Assembly (NCBI GenBank): GCA_963575645.1
Contig: OY754467.1
Coordinates: 20,124,001-20,188,000 of the forward strand
Direction of reading: 5' to 3'
Source of the DNA: Xanthostigma xanthostigma
Taxonomy: Eukaryota; Arthropoda; Insecta; Raphidioptera; Raphidiidae
Length of the DNA stretch: 64,000 nt
A program made the position numbers and the translations under genes. Positions 11,260 through 21,895 of this stretch are shown in pieces (the first letter of the stretch is position 1; every line of letters starts with the position of its first letter). The notes under the pieces were generated by a model that had not been told where the DNA came from, did not search any database, and saw only the letters and a program-made list of their open reading frames with translations.

Positions 11260-12095
11260 AATATAAATGTTCTGTCTTTTATGAAAACTGATTTCTGTTT
11301 AATAATTTTCACGTTTGTACAATGGCCATTAAAATAGCAAGCTGTGATTAAGTGATAAAACAGTATACTGGGCCTGGCTAATAAAGATATAGTAAATTCT
11401 AAAAACAGAGATCCTACAGTGCTTCCAATCTCCAAGACTCCAACAAATCTTTTTCATCTCAGTTTTGAACTAAATTATAATAACACGAATTTTGAAATCT
11501 GATTATGAAAGAATCGATGAGTGGATCTAAATGACTTTATATTTACAGTGGTTGTTCATGTGTGTACGGCGTGGGTGCGTGAGGATATTATATTTTTTTC
11601 TAAGCTGTCCAAAAGTTATTCCTGTAATAAACAGAAAATATATAGTCCCATGTAAGACGCAATTTTATACGCGATAAACTCATACAAGGAGAGAAAATTT
11701 AGAGAAAAATATTATTTCTGTTTTTTATCCATATTTTTTAAGAAAAAATCAAGATTTCGTCTTATTTTATTTATATTTTAATTGTATACATTTTCTCAAC
11801 TCTGTGATCCGTATACTAGTAAAAGATTGTAGATTATAGACGCTAAACAGCTTAGGTATATACTAGTAAAACACGGCTGCAACATCAGCACGATATTATA
11901 GATATTGCCGAGATTTTTACAATTTTTTTAGACAGAAACATAAGAATCCAGACACGGGACTCGTATGTGTTTAATTGCTAATAGACCGAGAGCTGCAGAA
12001 CTTTTTGGAAGCTGATATAAACATAGAAGTGACATACTTTATATTGTAGTTTAATCAGTGCAAAGAACATTTTGCGTCACAAAGTTTACGGGTTG
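11260..12095. other. no recognised feature
   Basis: AT-rich non-coding DNA; no terminal repeats, no tandem array and no coding signature were found. Confidence 0.4.
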
Positions 12096-12101
12096 AAAAC
12101 G

Positions 12102-12344
12102 TCAACTCATTTTGGCAAGGCTGAGATTTTCACAGTATTTCAAATACACCTTTTCTAAACTGTATTTAAAAAGGCAGAACAAAAGTTTGGTCGGAACACT
12201 CCAGCAGAAGAGGTGAGATAAGAGATGTTCAAAGCAATCTGCCGGGGTGTTTCGATCGAACTTTTGTTCTGCCTTTTTAAATACAGTTTAGAAAAGGTGT
12301 ATTTGAAATAGTGTAAAAATCTCAGCCTTGCCAAAATGAGTTGA
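12102..12344. mobile_element. foldback MITE, about 102-bp arms
   Basis: Left arm 12102-12204 begins TCAACTCATTTTGGCAAGG; right arm 12243-12344 ends CCTTGCCAAAATGAGTTGA. Both contain ACACCTTTTCTAAACTGTAT and GGCAGAACAAAAGTT in complementary order. The outer 80 bases match closely, while the inner 25 have several differences. The spacer is about 38 bases. No target duplication could be defined. Non-autonomous, superfamily unknown. Confidence 0.85.
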
Positions 12345-12374
12345 TTTTTTAACAGTGACTGATCAAGAGTTCTG

Positions 12375-12587
12375 ACCGCCCTAGGCTAATTATGAGGCGC
12401 GCTTTTTAAAATTTCAAAATTCATTGTTAAAATCAGGGACTCTCAAGTGCATTTAGTTTTAGTGTTTTATGTAGGGTAGATGCAATGATGCTAGATTAGT
12501 GCATGCGAAGACACGATTTCAGCGCGCCCCCCCGATTCTCGCGCCCTAGGCTTCAGCCTAATTAGCCTAAGGGTTAATGAGGCCCTG
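12375..12587. mobile_element. hAT-like relic ending GGCCCTG
   Basis: The right end reads GGTTAATGAGGCCCTG, whose complement opens CAGGGCCTCATTAACC, a typical hAT-MITE terminus. A GC-rich core with GCGCGCCCCCCC and CGCGCCCTAGGC follows. The left part repeats CGCCCTAGGCTAATTATGAGG in the same orientation. No matching left CAGGG end or 8-bp duplication is visible, so the copy is truncated or rearranged. Confidence 0.45.
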
Positions 12588-12589
12588 GT

Positions 12590-14160
12590 TTTTCTAACCT
12601 CACGGGTGCATATGTAGCCGGGGCTGATTATACCTAAAAACAACTGTACTTGGTGTGGCAAAATGTTATTTTCGTCGTTTGTATTGATTACACTACAATT
12701 ACATTATAAAGTACCTATGTCACCTCAATGCCTAAATGAATCTCCAAGTAGTTCAGTAGAGCTCTTGGACTATAATAAGTTCCTTTTTGAATATCACCAC
12801 ATTAAAATCACATAAAGTCTGAAAATTATGATTGAAAAAAAAATTACCGCAGTGTTATGACGGTGTGCATAAGTATGTTTCAGAGGTAATTTAAGTAATT
12901 CTTACTTAAAGAGCAACAATAATTAAAGAGAGACTACTTACAATTTTTTGTGTAGAACTGTCGCTACAAAGTAACCTAACTTTATTTTTTTAACACAGAA
13001 AGACAAAACAATATGCGCGTTTTAGAAATGATTAATCGTATTTCATTTTACGCTTCCCTTTAACAATGCTTCTACCTATATAAAAAGACGTTATCGTCTG
13101 ATAAAATAGCAATCGATATAAACTCGACGATTAAATTTTTACGGGTTATAAAATGTTACATTTAAATTTGTACTCACGGAGAATGTTAAAGAGAAATTTT
13201 GTGCACAGACTCATTATTCAGTTTTTGTATGTTTAAATGGATTTCGGAGAACTAATTTAATTATAAAAAGCATTCGTGTTTTTCGTATAAGCAAAAAATC
13301 TTAAATGGATAAATATACGGAAATGCAACCTGTTTAATTATAATTACTTTTTTAATTAAAACACAACTGTCACAGATAAAAAAATAGCAATTAATTGTAC
13401 CCATAACATTTTTAGACCCAACATTTTTTCACAGCGTCATGATAACTTTTTGTAAAATCGTAATTTTTGCCACTCAGCATTTATGTTTCGTTGTTGTACA
13501 TTAATTGTTGCACATTAGTCAAACACAAAATCTCCAACCTGCACACGATATCACACACTAGATCAGTATAAACCAGCACCAACCTGCTCAAACCAGCAAA
13601 TTTTAGTGCAAGATTTATGCTTGACAATTAGTGTGCGCGGTCCTTTAAGATTTCGTACCTCAGAATGAAAAAACAATTGAACCCTTATGTCTACAAAATT
13701 CAGTTAGAATATTAGCAGAGACACATTTCTAGACTTGAGCCAAAAGGATTTAACTTTTATAGTCTTTTATGAAACATCTTTAATCTTATGTGTTAATAGC
13801 TTTTAGAACCTATAATTCATTATATGTTAGCCCATAATATAATATATTGGTACTAATTTGTTTTTATCCTCATCCTTGGCTTCAAAGAAAAATTCCATGT
13901 GCAAAAGAGCTAATGAAAAACCGTAGACAAGACATAAAGAAAACCGACGTCTCTTTTTGCTACAAGCCCGCGCAACATTAGAACACAAAAACACAGGATT
14001 CTTAGGCCGTGTACATATAATGAGACTTTTAATGCAACGAAAAACTTATATCGAAATGTTATACACAGTTCTATTTCCAATTTCATCGTGTTCGAACAAA
14101 CTGATATTTTTTGCCTCGTAAGAAATTTTTAGGGTTCACAGATTCGACCCTTAATAAGTT
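12590..14160. other. mostly featureless, with one dispersed-repeat fragment
   Basis: At 13536-13650 a fragment with CACACACTAGATCAG, AAACCAGCAAATTTTAGTGCA and GTGTGCGCGGTC is the reverse complement of wording at 53495-53645, so it belongs to the same low-copy repeat family. The remainder is AT-rich non-coding DNA without visible structure. Confidence 0.45.
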
Positions 14161-14163
14161 TTT

Positions 14164-14890
14164 ATAGTACAGGTAACAGGCGGTAGAGAGATTTTCCCTA
14201 TGTTAATATGGAAACATACTCCACCTCGCTGAATTTTTGCATACGCTTTTAGGCCTCTATCAATGTCCCAATTGCACAAAAGTCTACAATTTTTGCGATA
14301 CGTGGGCCTCTGAAGAGTGTAAAATTCGTTTTTTAATTTTCTCGGCTTATATTACAGCTACGACAAAAATAATTATACCAATGTAGAGGGCGCTCCGAAC
14401 ACTACAAGTCTGCATCTTATGACTTTCGTCGTAACTGCTACGGTTACCGATTTATATCAGGCATTTCGAACGATGTTTTCAGAATAACAAAATTCAATTT
14501 CTGCATAGCTAAGGAAAAGTAATTTTCACAACATTACATAAGGGGGAGAGAGAGAGGGAGAGAGAGAGAGAGGGAGAGAGAGAGAGAAAGAGTTAATGTA
14601 ACAATACTTTTGAATTCGTAGAACCGTTGCAGTTACGACGAGTCATGGGGGGCAAACTTGTAGTGCTCGGAGCGCCCTCTCTACATTGGTATAATTATTT
14701 TTGTCGTAGCTAAAATACAAGCCGAGAAAATTAGAAAACAAATTTTGCACTTTTCAGCCCCCCACCCTAGTAACGCAAAAATTGTAAACTTTTGTGCATT
14801 TGGGACACTGAGAGGAGCCTAAAAGCGCCTGCTAAAATTTCATCGAGGTAGAGAATGCTTCCAGCTCAAACTCCCTACCGACTGTACTAT
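14164..14890. mobile_element. large foldback element with about 280-bp arms
   Basis: Left arm 14164-14447 and right arm 14620-14890 are inverted copies. Examples are CCAATGTAGAGGGCGCTCCG against CGGAGCGCCCTCTCTACATTGG, and GTCGTAACTGC against GCAGTTACGAC. Arm identity is high near the centre (the region around 14340-14420) and lower at the outer edges. The central spacer contains a GA microsatellite. This is either one foldback transposon or two inverted insertions of one family; the near-equal arm lengths favour the former. No coding capacity. Confidence 0.75.
14541..14591 (+). repeat. (GA)n microsatellite
   Basis: About 50 bases of GGGGGAGAGAGAGAGGGAGAG-type dinucleotide repeat with a few interruptions, lying in the spacer between the two inverted arms of the foldback element. 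Confidence 0.95.
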
Positions 14891-15141
14891 TATGTTCAGA
14901 AAATGTCTAAGACAATTAGTTGTAAGAAAGATATTTAATGGTCTAAAATTTTTAAGGATATTTTTTATCATTCTGCAGCGTTTTTGGTAGTACAGTGATT
15001 AAATCAAATTTCAAATTGGTTGCATTCCATTCTAACATTTCTTGCTATAGGTAGATACGTTAATAATTTACGGCTTGTTATTACGGCTTTCACAATGAAA
15101 GAGACAATAGAAGTAATATCAACTCCCTAAGCCGGTGTTAA

Positions 15142-15576
15142 GGCCGCTGCACACGAGGCTAGAAACGCTGCTTGGAATTCTGCTGGCCGGTAGGCTAGGT
15201 ACGAAGCTGGAAAGACTCACCTGCTAGCTCACAAGATAGGTTTTAAAATAACAACAGGGGATATTTTTCTTGCTAGGTCCGCTGCTAGCTATGAGCATGA
15301 ACCAATCAGGAAGCATGAGTATCTTGTCACGTAGGCGACTTAAACAAACGCCCACAAACCAACATGGCAACATTCTGCACAGAGGCAGACAACAGACACG
15401 TTTAACTCTGTGTTTATATTTGAACTGTCAATGCGCGCGCACCAGATATATCCACAAAACTAGCTTGAAAAGACGTCTCGTTTGAAGCGAGCACATAAAA
15501 GCAATCAAGAAAACCAGCGCTAGAAAACTATAAGTAGGCAAATCTAGCAGCGTTTCTAGTCTCGTGTGCAGCGGCC
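15142..15576. mobile_element. TTAA-flanked MITE with GGCCGCTGCACACGAG ends (435 bp)
   Basis: Terminal inverted repeats of about 31 bp, GGCCGCTGCACACGAG followed by (G/A)CTAGAAACGCTGCT, differ at one position. TTAA lies directly outside both ends (15138-15141 and 15577-15580). A TTAA target is the hallmark of piggyBac-type transposons; a 3-bp TTA or TAA duplication (PIF/Harbinger) cannot be excluded because the site is palindromic. The interior is more GC-rich than its surroundings. The small open frame at 15270-15485 is inside it and has no transposase motif. Confidence 0.8.
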
Positions 15577-15579
15577 TTA

Positions 15580-16240
15580 ACTTCTAGACTTACTATAATG
15601 ATTGCAGATATCGAATATTATGAACAGAGCCAATGACACCTTAGTATGTGTATATCGACGTTGTATTACGTTCTGCATATTAACCTAGTTTCGCCGGTTA
15701 TTCTACTGATACTGTGCAGCTCATTCCTTGAATGCTTAAACCTAAATTGGCAATTAAATTGTCAGACAACGGACAAAGTATCTATTTTATATAATATACG
15801 TCAAACGTATTTTGGAATGCTATCTAAAACTAAGTGTTCTATCTAAATCACTTACTGACTGATTCATCCGTCAAGAACATGACTTTGACAGATTAAATGA
15901 ATATTTGAAAACCAGTCCATGAATTAATTAATATATATATACCTAAATATTTTTAATTACAGATGAGCTTCAACTTTACATCGAGAAGACTTTTACGTAA
16001 GTTTTTCACGTAAAGTTTTGTTCATTAATAGCTGCGTTAAGTTCACAAGGAAACTCTCTTACGTAATTTTTATTACACAAGTTTTTAATAAAGTTTATAT
16101 AGCCATCAACCATAACAAACATATTTAATCACTTTTAATTACTATGTGATGAAAAATAAAGATAACGGAATTTTAACGCAACAGAATTTCATAGACCTTA
16201 CTCACCGATACTTAGGTAAAATGGAATCTTGTTTAGGGTT
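15580..16240. other. no recognised feature
   Basis: AT-rich non-coding DNA. A TTACTGACTGATTCATC stretch near 15852 resembles the one near 597 and may be repeat-derived. Nothing else is supportable. Confidence 0.4.
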
Positions 16241-16243
16241 ACA

Positions 16244-16597
16244 TAAAAAAGTATTTCAACTAGAAGGTAGTTTAACTGTTTGAGAGGCCTCGGCGACACG
16301 AGTTTCACTTTGATCTTTATGAACGTCTGCGGACCACCCTTCATCTACGGAGGGTATTTTGATCGCAAAAATACATTCGTCGTTCGTTCAAAGGTTCAAA
16401 GAATATTATTGTTCCAAATTTGGGTGTCAAAAAAAAGTATTTCAAACAGAAGGTAGTGTGACTGTTTGTGAAGCCTCGGCGACAAAAGTTTCACTTTGAT
16501 CTTTGTAAACGTCTGTGGACCCACCCTTCACCTTTGATCGCAAAAACACATTCATCGTACGTTCAAAGGTTCAAAGAATATTATTGTTCCAAATTTA
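16244..16597 (+). repeat. direct tandem duplication, about 187-bp period
   Basis: Units 16244-16421 and 16431-16597 repeat AAAAAAGTATTTCAA, AGAAGGTAGT, CCTCGGCGACA, GTTTCACTTTGATCTTT and GGTTCAAAGAATATTATTG in order. The units differ by substitutions and by a small length difference after the GACC(C)ACCCTTCA stretch. They look like a duplicated piece of a dispersed repeat rather than a gene; no long frame runs through them. Confidence 0.85.
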
Positions 16598-16959
16598 CAA
16601 TTAATTATTTCACATATTTGTCTGTAATTGGGGAACAACGGGACAAATAAACCGAATCAAACGCAGAGCGGTCATATTAACAATCAAAGTTCTGGTAATA
16701 TTTATGGTTAAAGATATCGACCTTGATTTCGTACTAGATTTGAGAATAAACGAACATGCATAGCGATACCGTTATTTCAATGGCGTTTCCACGATCCGAC
16801 TATTTGTTTACAAGCCCCCAATGCCTATTGTAATATGATGAAAAACATCAGATCGGTGGCAGGCTAATTAAATATTTTGTTTTAACATGTTCTGTTGTCA
16901 GTGTTTAGAATTTTGAGTAGTATCAATTATTTACAATTTTCTAAGTCTCTTGCAATTTC

Positions 16960-17545
16960 ACCAACCCAACCGACAAGTGGGGAATGGTACTAGTTTAGGT
17001 CAAAAATCACTTTTCAAAATTTTACAATATCTTTTCGTTTTTGGTCCTCCGAATTCAAAAAACATACTTTTCGAAAAACTCTGTGTGTCTGTTTGTCTGT
17101 GAGCACGATACAGATCAAACGGATGAACGTATGGAAACCAAATTTTGGGAGGATGTTTGGTATGCAAATATGAAGACCCCTATTGTTTTTGAGGAAAATC
17201 AGCGCATGCGCAGAAGAGATATATGCTATAACGGTGTTTTTTATATAATAATGGTATACTTTTAATAACGGCTTATTATTCTATTTATTTGTTCAAGAAA
17301 GTTTTGTTTCAATTTTTTTTCTGAAATTTATAGTTTCGGAAAAAAATCAGCTGTTCTTTTGTTTTGTAAATTTGTCAGAAATAAACTAGTTGAGCATGCT
17401 TTGATTAATTTTTATATGACGTGGAACATATTATCTATAGGTAACCATGACAACGAATAACAAATATCATATTGAATACTAGCCATTACCCGCGTCACCG
17501 CACGCGATATCAGAAATTTTATTTTCTTTATTAAGACAAACCTCA
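16960..17545 (+). mobile_element. dispersed repeat of unknown class, copy A
   Basis: Matches 52385-53127 over its length: TCAAAAATCACTTTTCA, AACCAAATTTTGGGAGGATG, TTTGGTATGCAAATATGAAG, TATATGCTATAACGGTGTT and TATCATATTGAATACTAGCC. The tail TAGCCATTACCCGCGTCACC recalls the 'TTGCCCGCGACT' tails of common insect repeats. There is no transposase. This copy has a single AAATCAGCTG block, whereas copy B has two. Confidence 0.8.
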
Positions 17546-17688
17546 TATTAATTAGTCTGCTACAGATTTAATATTTTTCATCATACCTAACCTCTTTTAC
17601 ACTCAGTTATAAAATTTGATTAGTGCAGTTGTCTTTTTTACGGTCAAAGCTTTATTTACTCTTATGTCAAACGCTGTATTGTTATTTT

Positions 17689-17902
17689 GACGTGATAACG
17701 TCTTATAAATTGATGAAACACCGGCTGCATGCACGAAAAAGTGTACCGTTCTGAAAAGTGTCACGTTCCGCCTGACCCTGAGCGTGCAAGCGAGAGCGCA
17801 GTATAAGCGATAGAGAGTCGGTAAAAATATAGTCTGACAGCTACTAAAATTTAGGTTATGTATTATTAAATATGATATTCGAGCGGAATACGTTATCACG
17901 TA
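17689..17902. mobile_element. possible MITE with ACGTGATAACGT ends
   Basis: GACGTGATAACGT at 17689 and ACGTTATCACGTA at 17890 form a terminal inverted pair of about 12 bp around a GC-richer interior (CGTTCCGCCTGACCCTGAGC). No target duplication is clear. The 98-codon minus-strand frame across 17603-17899 lies over it and shows no motif. Confidence 0.45.
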
Positions 17903-17904
17903 AA

Positions 17905-18400
17905 ACTATCGTCCGTAAACCGACTTTACAGACAACCAATTTTTTGTACCACAATTCACAATATAAGTTTATTTCTTGTTGATAATTTAAATTGCGTCAA
18001 TTTTAAAGTGATAATTATTATGGCTGTTGGCTTAAGCTAAATGGGGGACCTATCTAGGTTCAACCACACCACAATCCGCAGAGGTTTAATTCTTGCTAAT
18101 GCAGTCACATGGAGCACCGACCATATTATTAATGCGTCTTAAGAGTCTGCATGCGGTGGATTGTTGGAGAATATGGCGCAGTGGAAACACATCCTATATA
18201 ATGCGTTTCAGCTATTATTATAATAAGTAAATGTGAAGGCCTTTGTTGCGGCGTCTATAGGAACCCACCTATCTCTATAAAGTGTCAGTACACAGTCACA
18301 GACACAAGACGGCAGTCAAGCAGACCACACCTTGCCTTCGGGGAAGGTTTTGTTAGTGACGGAGGTATTATAATTATCTTCACCAACTATGCAAAGTGAC
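17905..18400. other. unassigned, moderately GC-rich stretch
   Basis: Contains stretches such as CACACCACAATCCGCAGAGG and GCCTTCGGGGAAGGT that stand out from the AT-rich background and may be repeat-derived, but no ends or partner copies were found. No coding frame. Confidence 0.35.
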
Positions 18401-18404
18401 TTAT

Positions 18405-18537
18405 GTCTAATTTTTAGTATAGTTCCGATTGAGATGAAACTTCAGGATTTGTTGACCTTGGTGGGACATGAAAAACTTCCAATGGATTTTTGGCGCAAAT
18501 TCCTCACAACATTTTTGTAGGGTAATAATAGATTATA
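18405..18537 (+). repeat. dispersed repeat, + copy of an inverted pair
   Basis: TTTTTAGTATAGTTCCGATT, GATGAAACTTCAGG and TTGTTGACCTTGGTGGGA are found inverted at 18868-19012. The two copies flank the hammerhead-like sequence at 18754-18797. The copies differ at several sites, so the pair is not recent. Confidence 0.65.
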
Positions 18538-18753
18538 CTCCTTCATCTCTTGCACATTAATATATAGAAAAAAAAGTCATGTTGAGAATGACATGACTTC
18601 CATACATATAACATCGAATTTTTACAATTTGGTTTTTTCCGCAACTTACTTTCATACCAATTTTTATAAAATATGACAGTTAAAATGTTCTCTACTCTGA
18701 TTCAAATTTTGTTATTTCTACTAAGATGATAATTCTTATTTTATAATTTCTAA

Positions 18754-18797
18754 TGGCCTGATGATGGCATTTATGTCGAAACATGTACATGTAGCCA
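18754..18797 (+). ncRNA. type I hammerhead ribozyme-like motif
   Basis: The sequence folds as a hammerhead. Stem I is UGGC (18754-18757) with GCCA (18794-18797). The core CUGAUGA is at 18758-18764. Stem II is GGCA/UGUC with a UUUA loop (18766-18777), with U18765 as one extra base. GAA lies at 18778-18780. Stem III is ACAU/AUGU with a GUAC loop (18781-18792), then A18793 at the cleavage position. All conserved core bases are present, including the A-U pair opening stem III. Short stem III and type I topology are known from Penelope-like elements and related retroelement ribozymes of animals. Activity is inferred, not shown; the extra base could weaken stem II. Confidence 0.7.
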
Positions 18798-18867
18798 AGA
18801 ATTTAGTTTATTTATATTAAATCTTGCCAAAGGAAGAAGGTTTTTTTTTATTTTATTTCTATATTTT

Positions 18868-19012
18868 TGTAGGGGTTTAAAGATTAAAGACTTCACCATT
18901 TTTAGTAATTTATTCGTAGTGATTTTGTTTGAAAGGTGGGGTGCTTCATCCCACCAAGGTCAACAAATGCCTGCAGTTTCATCCAAATCGGACGTGTCCC
19001 TTAATCGGAACT
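18868..19012 (-). repeat. dispersed repeat, inverted partner
   Basis: Reverse complement of the family at 18405-18537: TCCCACCAAGGTCAACAAAT, TGCAGTTTCATCC and AATCGGAACTTT. It extends further toward CCCCACCTTTC (complement of 18936-18946), so it is the longer copy. No coding content. Confidence 0.6.
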
Positions 19013-19144
19013 TTATCTTCAATTTTTTGTGTCCCTTGCAAACGAAACGCTTACTATATTTAAAACTAATTTTTGCACCGTAAGATAAAATCGATTCATG
19101 AGACTGAAGGTCTGCAATGCTCGTATACCGTCTACTATAAAAAT

Positions 19145-19200
19145 CGGCTGTATAGCCTCGTACGCAAGAGGTCGTGGGTTCAGATCTGGCGGTCGGAGTC
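19145..19200 (+). pseudogene. tRNA-like head (B box) of a possible SINE
   Basis: GGTCGTGGGTTCAGATCTGGC contains a B-box-like GGTTCAGATC, and GGCTGTATAGCCTCGTACGC upstream could be a decayed A-box region. A T-run follows within 15 bases. Just downstream, ACCATTCTAACTCCACAAGT (19241-19260) matches the opening of the 52385 repeat, so that repeat family may have a tRNA-like leader. No cloverleaf can be completed. Confidence 0.35.
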
Positions 19201-19235
19201 ATTATTTGTTTTTTTTTCAATTGTTTTATATTTCA

Positions 19236-19300
19236 CTTATTACCATTCTAACTCCACAAGTGAGGAATGATATTAATTTTGGTAAAAATTTTACAACATT
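19236..19300 (+). repeat. short fragment of the 16960/52385 repeat family
   Basis: TACCATTCTAACTCCACAAG followed by TGAGGAATGATATTAATTTTGG corresponds to the first 50 or so bases of the copy at 52385. The remainder of the element is missing, so this is a truncated copy. Confidence 0.5.
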
Positions 19301-19840
19301 TTTTTTTATAACCTTCGTATTCGCTGGTGAGCTAAATATGTTATAAATGTGTTCTCGAATAATTTGAAATAAACTAATTTGCCTTGTGACCGCAGATATA
19401 TAATGCATAGTAACACAATAGTAATATATAGACACGTGTAAGCGTGGCGAGCGAACATTCGCGATAATTCAATTTAGGGGTAGGTCAACATATTTCTCTG
19501 AACTAATAAATTAATTAATGAATTAATTAACATACACATGATCCGACAAAAGGATTGAAAAATTTTCACCACACGTGTAAGTACTACAAAAGAAGAAATA
19601 GAAACAAAAAAAAAAACTACAGAATGGTTTATAACGACAAAATAGTATATTGAGCCAATTATTTCCCGAAATAAGTCACAATTTCAAGTCATGGAACACG
19701 TTGTGCGTAACGAAGGAGAATAGCATGTTTTCATATTTTTGGAAATTAGCGCAAAAAGACGTGAAAACGACAGAATTTAATTCCTTTGCAACAAGGCTGT
19801 AACGGCCGCGTGAAACCCTATTTTCAACATTAAAGAATTA
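19301..19840. other. no recognised feature
   Basis: AT-rich non-coding sequence with an ATTAATTAATG-type low-complexity patch near 19508-19530. No element or coding frame identified. Confidence 0.4.
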
Positions 19841-19846
19841 TATATA

Positions 19847-20464
19847 CCGGGTGATATTTTTAACTTGACACATCCAAATTTCTCGAGAAGTTAGCACTCT
19901 AGTGAAAAATATCTCGGATCAAAGTCAAATCATCCAATGGGGGAAAGACTTTGGTGCAAAAAATACCCCACCCCCCTTGAGGGGAATGGGGGAACTTTGA
20001 AATTTTAAATACGGACCCCTATTTTTTAACGCGGATTCGGACTCCCTGACTAAAAATACAAAAGTTTTATTCCAACCACTTTTTTTAATAATGCTAGATG
20101 GCGCCGTAAACAACGAAAGCCACTGACGTGCTACCGTAGTATAGTGGGCTCTGGGCTGTGCTGGACTGATAAATCAAAATTTTTTTTGTCGAACTAACCA
20201 AAAAATTTGTCAAATCGACAATATCGTTTGAGATAAAACTCTTGTATTTTTAGTCAGGGAGTCCGAATTCGCCATAAGCATAGGGGGGTCCCTATTTAAC
20301 ATTCCAAAGCCCTTCCTCTCCTCAAGAGGTGGGCAAGGGGCGGAGTAATTTTTGCACCAAAGTCTTCCCCCATGGAACGATTTTGAGCCGAGATATTTTT
20401 CCCCAGAATGCTTAATATACTTCTCGAGATATTTGGATGTGTCAGGTCAAAAAAAATCACCCGG
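19847..20464. mobile_element. foldback MITE with CCGGGTGAT ends and TA target (618 bp)
   Basis: Arms of about 215 bp, 19847-20063 and 20240-20464, are inverted copies. The ends read CCGGGTGAT and ATCACCCGG with TA outside each (19845-19846 and 20465-20466). Shared blocks include TTGACACATCCAAAT, CTTTGGTGCAAAAA and CGGACTCCCTGACTAAAAATAC. Arms have drifted, with several indels in the C-rich part. The TA duplication suggests a Tc1/mariner-type origin. Three short open frames inside are arm sequence, not genes. The spacer carries TAGATGGCGCCGT. Confidence 0.85.
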
Positions 20465-20469
20465 TAGGG

Positions 20470-21135
20470 GGTACTTTTCAATTGGAAATTTTCTCCTCTT
20501 TAAGAATCTTTTTTTCATTTTCCGATATCGCTTATAGTTTTTGAGTAATTGCCAAAAATCTGACCGACTTTATTTTCGTTTTTTGTTAATAACAAAATAT
20601 GTAATTTTTGATAACGAAAAAAATCATAAAAACTTCGTGTTCGGAATATTTATCCGAATCGAATAAGTAATTGCTCACATTTTTTGAAGACTTGGACTTA
20701 TTTTTCGCAAGACTCACTTGAAAGAGTACAAGACGAGCCTTCGCTTACATCAAAACAGTAAACGTTTTGTGATAATAACAGCGCACATTGTTTGAAATTT
20801 GTCACTGTCGAATTCACAGTTCCTCGTCTTCTATTCTGGTGTCTGCTATTAATGTTCTACGTATTTGAACAGTCAGCTGCTACTTTTTTTATGTAAACAA
20901 AGCCACCTCTGACTTATTTCAATTGTTATATAGTTATATTACTACACAGATCTTTCTTTTTACGCTTTTTCTTCAAAATAAGTTGACAGAAATCCTCTGA
21001 TGCGTTTATTCTAATCTACAAAAAATAAACAATACAAATCCTCTTTTAAATTCAGTTTGAAACCTATAAAGCTTTAACAAATCTCAAAAGTCGCTTATGA
21101 CCCGTGTAGTCGAGCGTCTATAATTTACAATATTT
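20470..21135. other. no recognised feature
   Basis: AT-rich non-coding DNA; the part just after 20466 (GGTACTTTTCAATTGG and a run of T-rich sequence) may be flanking repeat, but no partner copy is visible. Confidence 0.35.
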
Positions 21136-21137
21136 AT

Positions 21138-21895
21138 CTATCCCTACTATTATTATGCGAAAGTAACTCCGTCCGCCTGTCTGTCTGTCTGTCACCCTTT
21201 CACGAACAAACCGCTGAGCCGATTGTGATTAAATGTAATATAGAGATAGTTTGAAGCCTGGGAAAGAACATTGACCTCTTTTTTTCAAAATTTAACCTCT
21301 ATGGGGATGAAGTGGGGGTTGTAATATTACATGGGGTTAGGTTTTCACGGCGAGACTGCTGGGCTAATTGTGATTAATTTTTATATGGAGATAGTTTAAA
21401 CTCTGTAGAAGAACATAAACTACGTTTTTTTCTTTTTCTTTAAAAAAAAATTAAAAACATTAGAGGGTTTTTTTTTATTTTTCCCTCATTATAATTATAA
21501 TTTACTTTTCTATACCTATATTAATATTTATTGGAAGCCGAATTAAAACATCTGTCTCCTAAACAATACAGAAGAATAAATCGCTTTGATATAATAAGTA
21601 TCATGTGGAAAAGTTAATTAAAAAACGCAAAGAAGATTCCGATGCCATACTATAGTACTGTCCGTTCAAAAATGAACAGAAGTAGTCTTGTCCAATTGAA
21701 AATGCGCAAAACTAGTTTTGCTCATTTTATAACGCTCAATACTCGTTTAAATGTAAGATTTTGGGTTTGGTAAATATTCGATGCTCAAAACTAGTTTTGC
21801 GCATTTATTTCGGTCATTGACCGAATTCGGGTATAGACCGTAACATATATACTGATTCCACGCGGACAAATTCGCGGGTAAAAGCTACTACTATA
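21138..21895 (+). mobile_element. widespread insect dispersed repeat, with head and tail recognisable
   Basis: The head reads ATTATGCGAAAGTAACTCCG then GTCTGTCTGTCTGTCACCC and AACCGCTGAGCCGATTGTGA. The tail reads TCCACGCGGACAAATTCGCG followed by GGTAAAAGCTA. Both are hallmarks (from memory) of a repeat abundant in Lepidoptera and some other insects. A near-duplicate of the CCGATTGTGATTAA...GAGATAGTTT block lies at 21365-21395. The interior 21660-21815 carries two inverted segments with a shared AAAACTAGTTTTG palindrome and may be a separate insertion. No coding region. Confidence 0.6.

Noticed and set aside
15270-15485. 71-codon frame as a transposase remnant
   Set aside because: It is the interior of a 435-bp TTAA-flanked MITE and shows no catalytic residues or similarity.
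17603-17899. 98-codon minus-strand frame as a gene
   Set aside because: It overlaps a likely MITE with ACGTGATAACGT ends and shows no motif.
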